DNA from: Shinella sp032095155
GTDB taxonomy: Bacteria; Pseudomonadota; Alphaproteobacteria; Rhizobiales; Rhizobiaceae
NCBI RefSeq assembly: GCF_049199905.1
Contig: NZ_JBLZPK010000074.1
Location: 33,083 to 97,082, forward strand
DNA length: 64,000 nucleotides
Direction of reading: 5' to 3'
A program made the position numbers and the translations under genes. Under the pieces are notes generated by a model, which saw only the letters and a program-made list of their open reading frames with translations, had not been told where the DNA came from and did no database searches. Below are positions 62,670 through 64,000 of the stretch, one piece after another. Positions within the stretch are counted from its first letter, which is position 1, and each line of letters starts with the position of its first letter.

Positions 62670-63527
62670 ATGCGTGATTTTTCAAGCGATCATTCCGCAC
62701 TGGCGCTGAACACCGCCAGCCTCGGCCATAATCTCGAAGGTCATGGAGCGGGATGGGCGCCGGAGCGTGTCATCGACGCCTGCGCTGCGCGCGGTTTCGG
62801 TTCGATCGTCTTCTGGCGCAGGGAGATCGGCACGCGCGCGATCGAACTTGGCGAGCGGGTGCGGGCAGCGGGCCTTTCCGTGGCCGGGCTTTGCCGTACG
62901 CCGTTTCTCGTCGGGACGGAGGCCTTGGACAGGGTTGCGGTTCTCGACGATGCGAAGGCCTCCATCGACATGGCTGCCGGGCTCAGGGCTGCTGTGCTGA
63001 CGATCGTGGTGGGGGGCGTGCATCCCGAAACGAAGGGGACAGCCGAAAGCTTGAAGATCGTGACTGATCGCGTTGCGGATCTCGCGCCTTATGCGGCGGC
63101 GTGCAATGTCAAACTGGCGCTCGAACCGCTTCATCCTGTTTATGCTGGCAACAGATCTTGCCTGACGACGGTGCGGGATGCTCTCGATATCTGCGACGTC
63201 GTCGATGCGCCAAATCTCGGCGTTGCCGTCGATGTCTATCATGTCTGGTGGGACTGCGGCCTCGATCCTCAGCTGACACGAGCCGGCAAGGCCCGGATCT
63301 TCGGTTATCATCTCTGCGACTGGCTTGCGGATACGCGCGACGTCCTGCTTGATCGTGGAATGATGGGCGACGGCGTCGCCGATCTCAAGGCGATCCGCAA
63401 GGCCGTTGAGCATGCAGGCTATGCCGGGCCCTGTGAAGTCGAGATCTTTTCTGCGAACAACTGGTGGAAGCGCGACCCCGACGAAGTTCTCGACGTGATG
63501 GCCGATCGTTTCCGCACGCTTTGCTGA
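62670..63527 (+). CDS. Sugar phosphate isomerase/epimerase family protein (xylose isomerase-like TIM barrel)
   Basis: A 285-residue AP-endonuclease-2-fold protein. Likely metal ligands are Glu in LALEPLHP, Asp in VAVDVYHVWWD, His in YHLCDW and Glu in CEVEIFS, the standard four of this superfamily. Relatives include IolE dehydratase, IolI and tagatose/psicose epimerases. It starts 3 bp after the DUF993 stop, and the two probably act on successive intermediates. Confidence 0.88.
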   Translation: MRDFSSDHSALALNTASLGHNLEGHGAGWAPERVIDACAARGFGSIVFWRREIGTRAIELGERVRAAGLSVAGLCRTPFLVGTEALDRVAVLDDAKASIDMAAGLRAAVLTIVVGGVHPETKGTAESLKIVTDRVADLAPYAAACNVKLALEPLHPVYAGNRSCLTTVRDALDICDVVDAPNLGVAVDVYHVWWDCGLDPQLTRAGKARIFGYHLCDWLADTRDVLLDRGMMGDGVADLKAIRKAVEHAGYAGPCEVEIFSANNWWKRDPDEVLDVMADRFRTLC

Positions 63528-63543
63528 CGACAAGGACTATTCC

Positions 63544-64000
63544 ATGAAACTGCTTGTGCCCATCAAACGTGTCGTCGACTACAACGTAAAGATCCGCGTG
63601 AAGTCGGATGGTTCTGGCGTTGAGCTTGCGAATGTGAAGATGTCGATGAACCCGTTCGACGAAATCTCCGTGGAAGAGGCGCTGCGTCTGAAGGAGGCCG
63701 GCAAGGCTGAGGAAGTGGTCGTGGTTTCGATCGGTCCTGCCAAGGCCGAAGAGACGCTGCGCACCGCGCTTGCCATGGGCGCCGACCGCGCCGTGCTGGT
63801 CGAGACGGACGATGCCGTCGACCCGCTCGCCGTCGCCAAGATCCTCAAGGGCGTCGCGGAAGCCGAACAGCCGGGCCTGATCATCGTCGGCAAGCAGGCG
63901 ATCGACGACGACTCGAACCAGACCGGCCAGATGCTGTCGGCTCTGCTTGGCTGGGCGCAGGCGACGTTCGCCTCCAAGGTCGAGATCGGTTCGGGCAGCG
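63544..64000 (+). CDS. etfB: Electron transfer flavoprotein beta subunit (cut by window end)
   Basis: The first 152 codons of ETF-beta: MKLLVPIKRVVDYNVKIRVK at the start, then MNPFDEISVEEALRLKE, ALAMGADRAVLVE and GKQAIDDDSNQTGQ (the adenine-nucleotide-binding region). ETF carries electrons from acyl-CoA dehydrogenases to the quinone pool. It lies 16 bp after the isomerase-like gene with AAGGAC before the ATG, so it belongs to the same operon. The alpha subunit should follow beyond 64000. Confidence 0.95.
   Translation, partial: MKLLVPIKRVVDYNVKIRVKSDGSGVELANVKMSMNPFDEISVEEALRLKEAGKAEEVVVVSIGPAKAEETLRTALAMGADRAVLVETDDAVDPLAVAKILKGVAEAEQPGLIIVGKQAIDDDSNQTGQMLSALLGWAQATFASKVEIGSGS

Overview
The window is GC-rich, densely packed alphaproteobacterial DNA. 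The many ABC sugar importers, the SorC, LacI, TetR and GntR regulators, the Tat-type binding proteins and the FMN-riboswitch ribB gene fit a member of the Rhizobiaceae (Rhizobium, Agrobacterium, Shinella or Ensifer type). That placement is inferred from gene families, not from a marker gene. No rRNA, tRNA, CRISPR array or replication gene was recognised. A run of 29 Ns at 46070-46098 marks an assembly gap.

Layout. (1) 1-7090 is an accessory edge. It holds an IS3-type transposase remnant, a ribose-type ABC importer on the minus strand (420-4108), and an IS21-family element (about 4302-6795) with an intact istB and a doubly broken istA. The element has cut the front off a small coiled-coil gene. 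(2) 7091-12207 is a TetR regulator divergent from an RND efflux pair. (3) 12739-21519 is a complete ferric-siderophore system on the minus strand: FecI-type sigma factor, FecR, TonB receptor with a signalling domain, binding protein, siderophore-interacting reductase, two permeases and an ATPase. (4) 21520-24528 is a scarred region with an orphan Rieske oxygenase behind two perfect inverted repeats, then a truncated cobalamin riboswitch running into a headless GntR regulator. (5) 24529-34230 is a divergent sugar or polyol locus. Leftward: split transketolase, FGGY kinase, SorC regulator and an SDR. Rightward: a ribose-type ABC importer and a second SDR. (6) 34308-35172 is an FMN riboswitch and ribB. 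(7) 35351-40630 is a MalFGK-type sugar importer with an unusual dehydrogenase, behind a LacI-type operator.

(8) 40724-64000 is the most interesting part. A TetR and a LacI regulator, probably co-transcribed, sit beside a four-gene sugar importer. This is followed by an alcohol dehydrogenase, an aldehyde dehydrogenase, two GMC oxidoreductases, two aldo/keto reductases, a CoA-transferase, an enoyl-CoA hydratase, a glycerate-2-kinase-like enzyme, an acyl-CoA dehydrogenase, an SDR, a DUF993 aldolase-fold protein, a sugar-phosphate-isomerase-fold protein and the start of an electron-transfer flavoprotein. A repeated motif, GTAAC-N6-GTTAC or close variants, lies in the four control regions of this block. 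Its position suggests one TetR regulon.

Read together, region 8 looks like a pathway that imports a polyol or sugar-like compound, oxidises it to an acid, activates it with CoA, dehydrogenates and hydrates it, and cleaves it with an unusual lyase. I know of no described pathway with exactly this gene set. The substrate cannot be read from the sequence.
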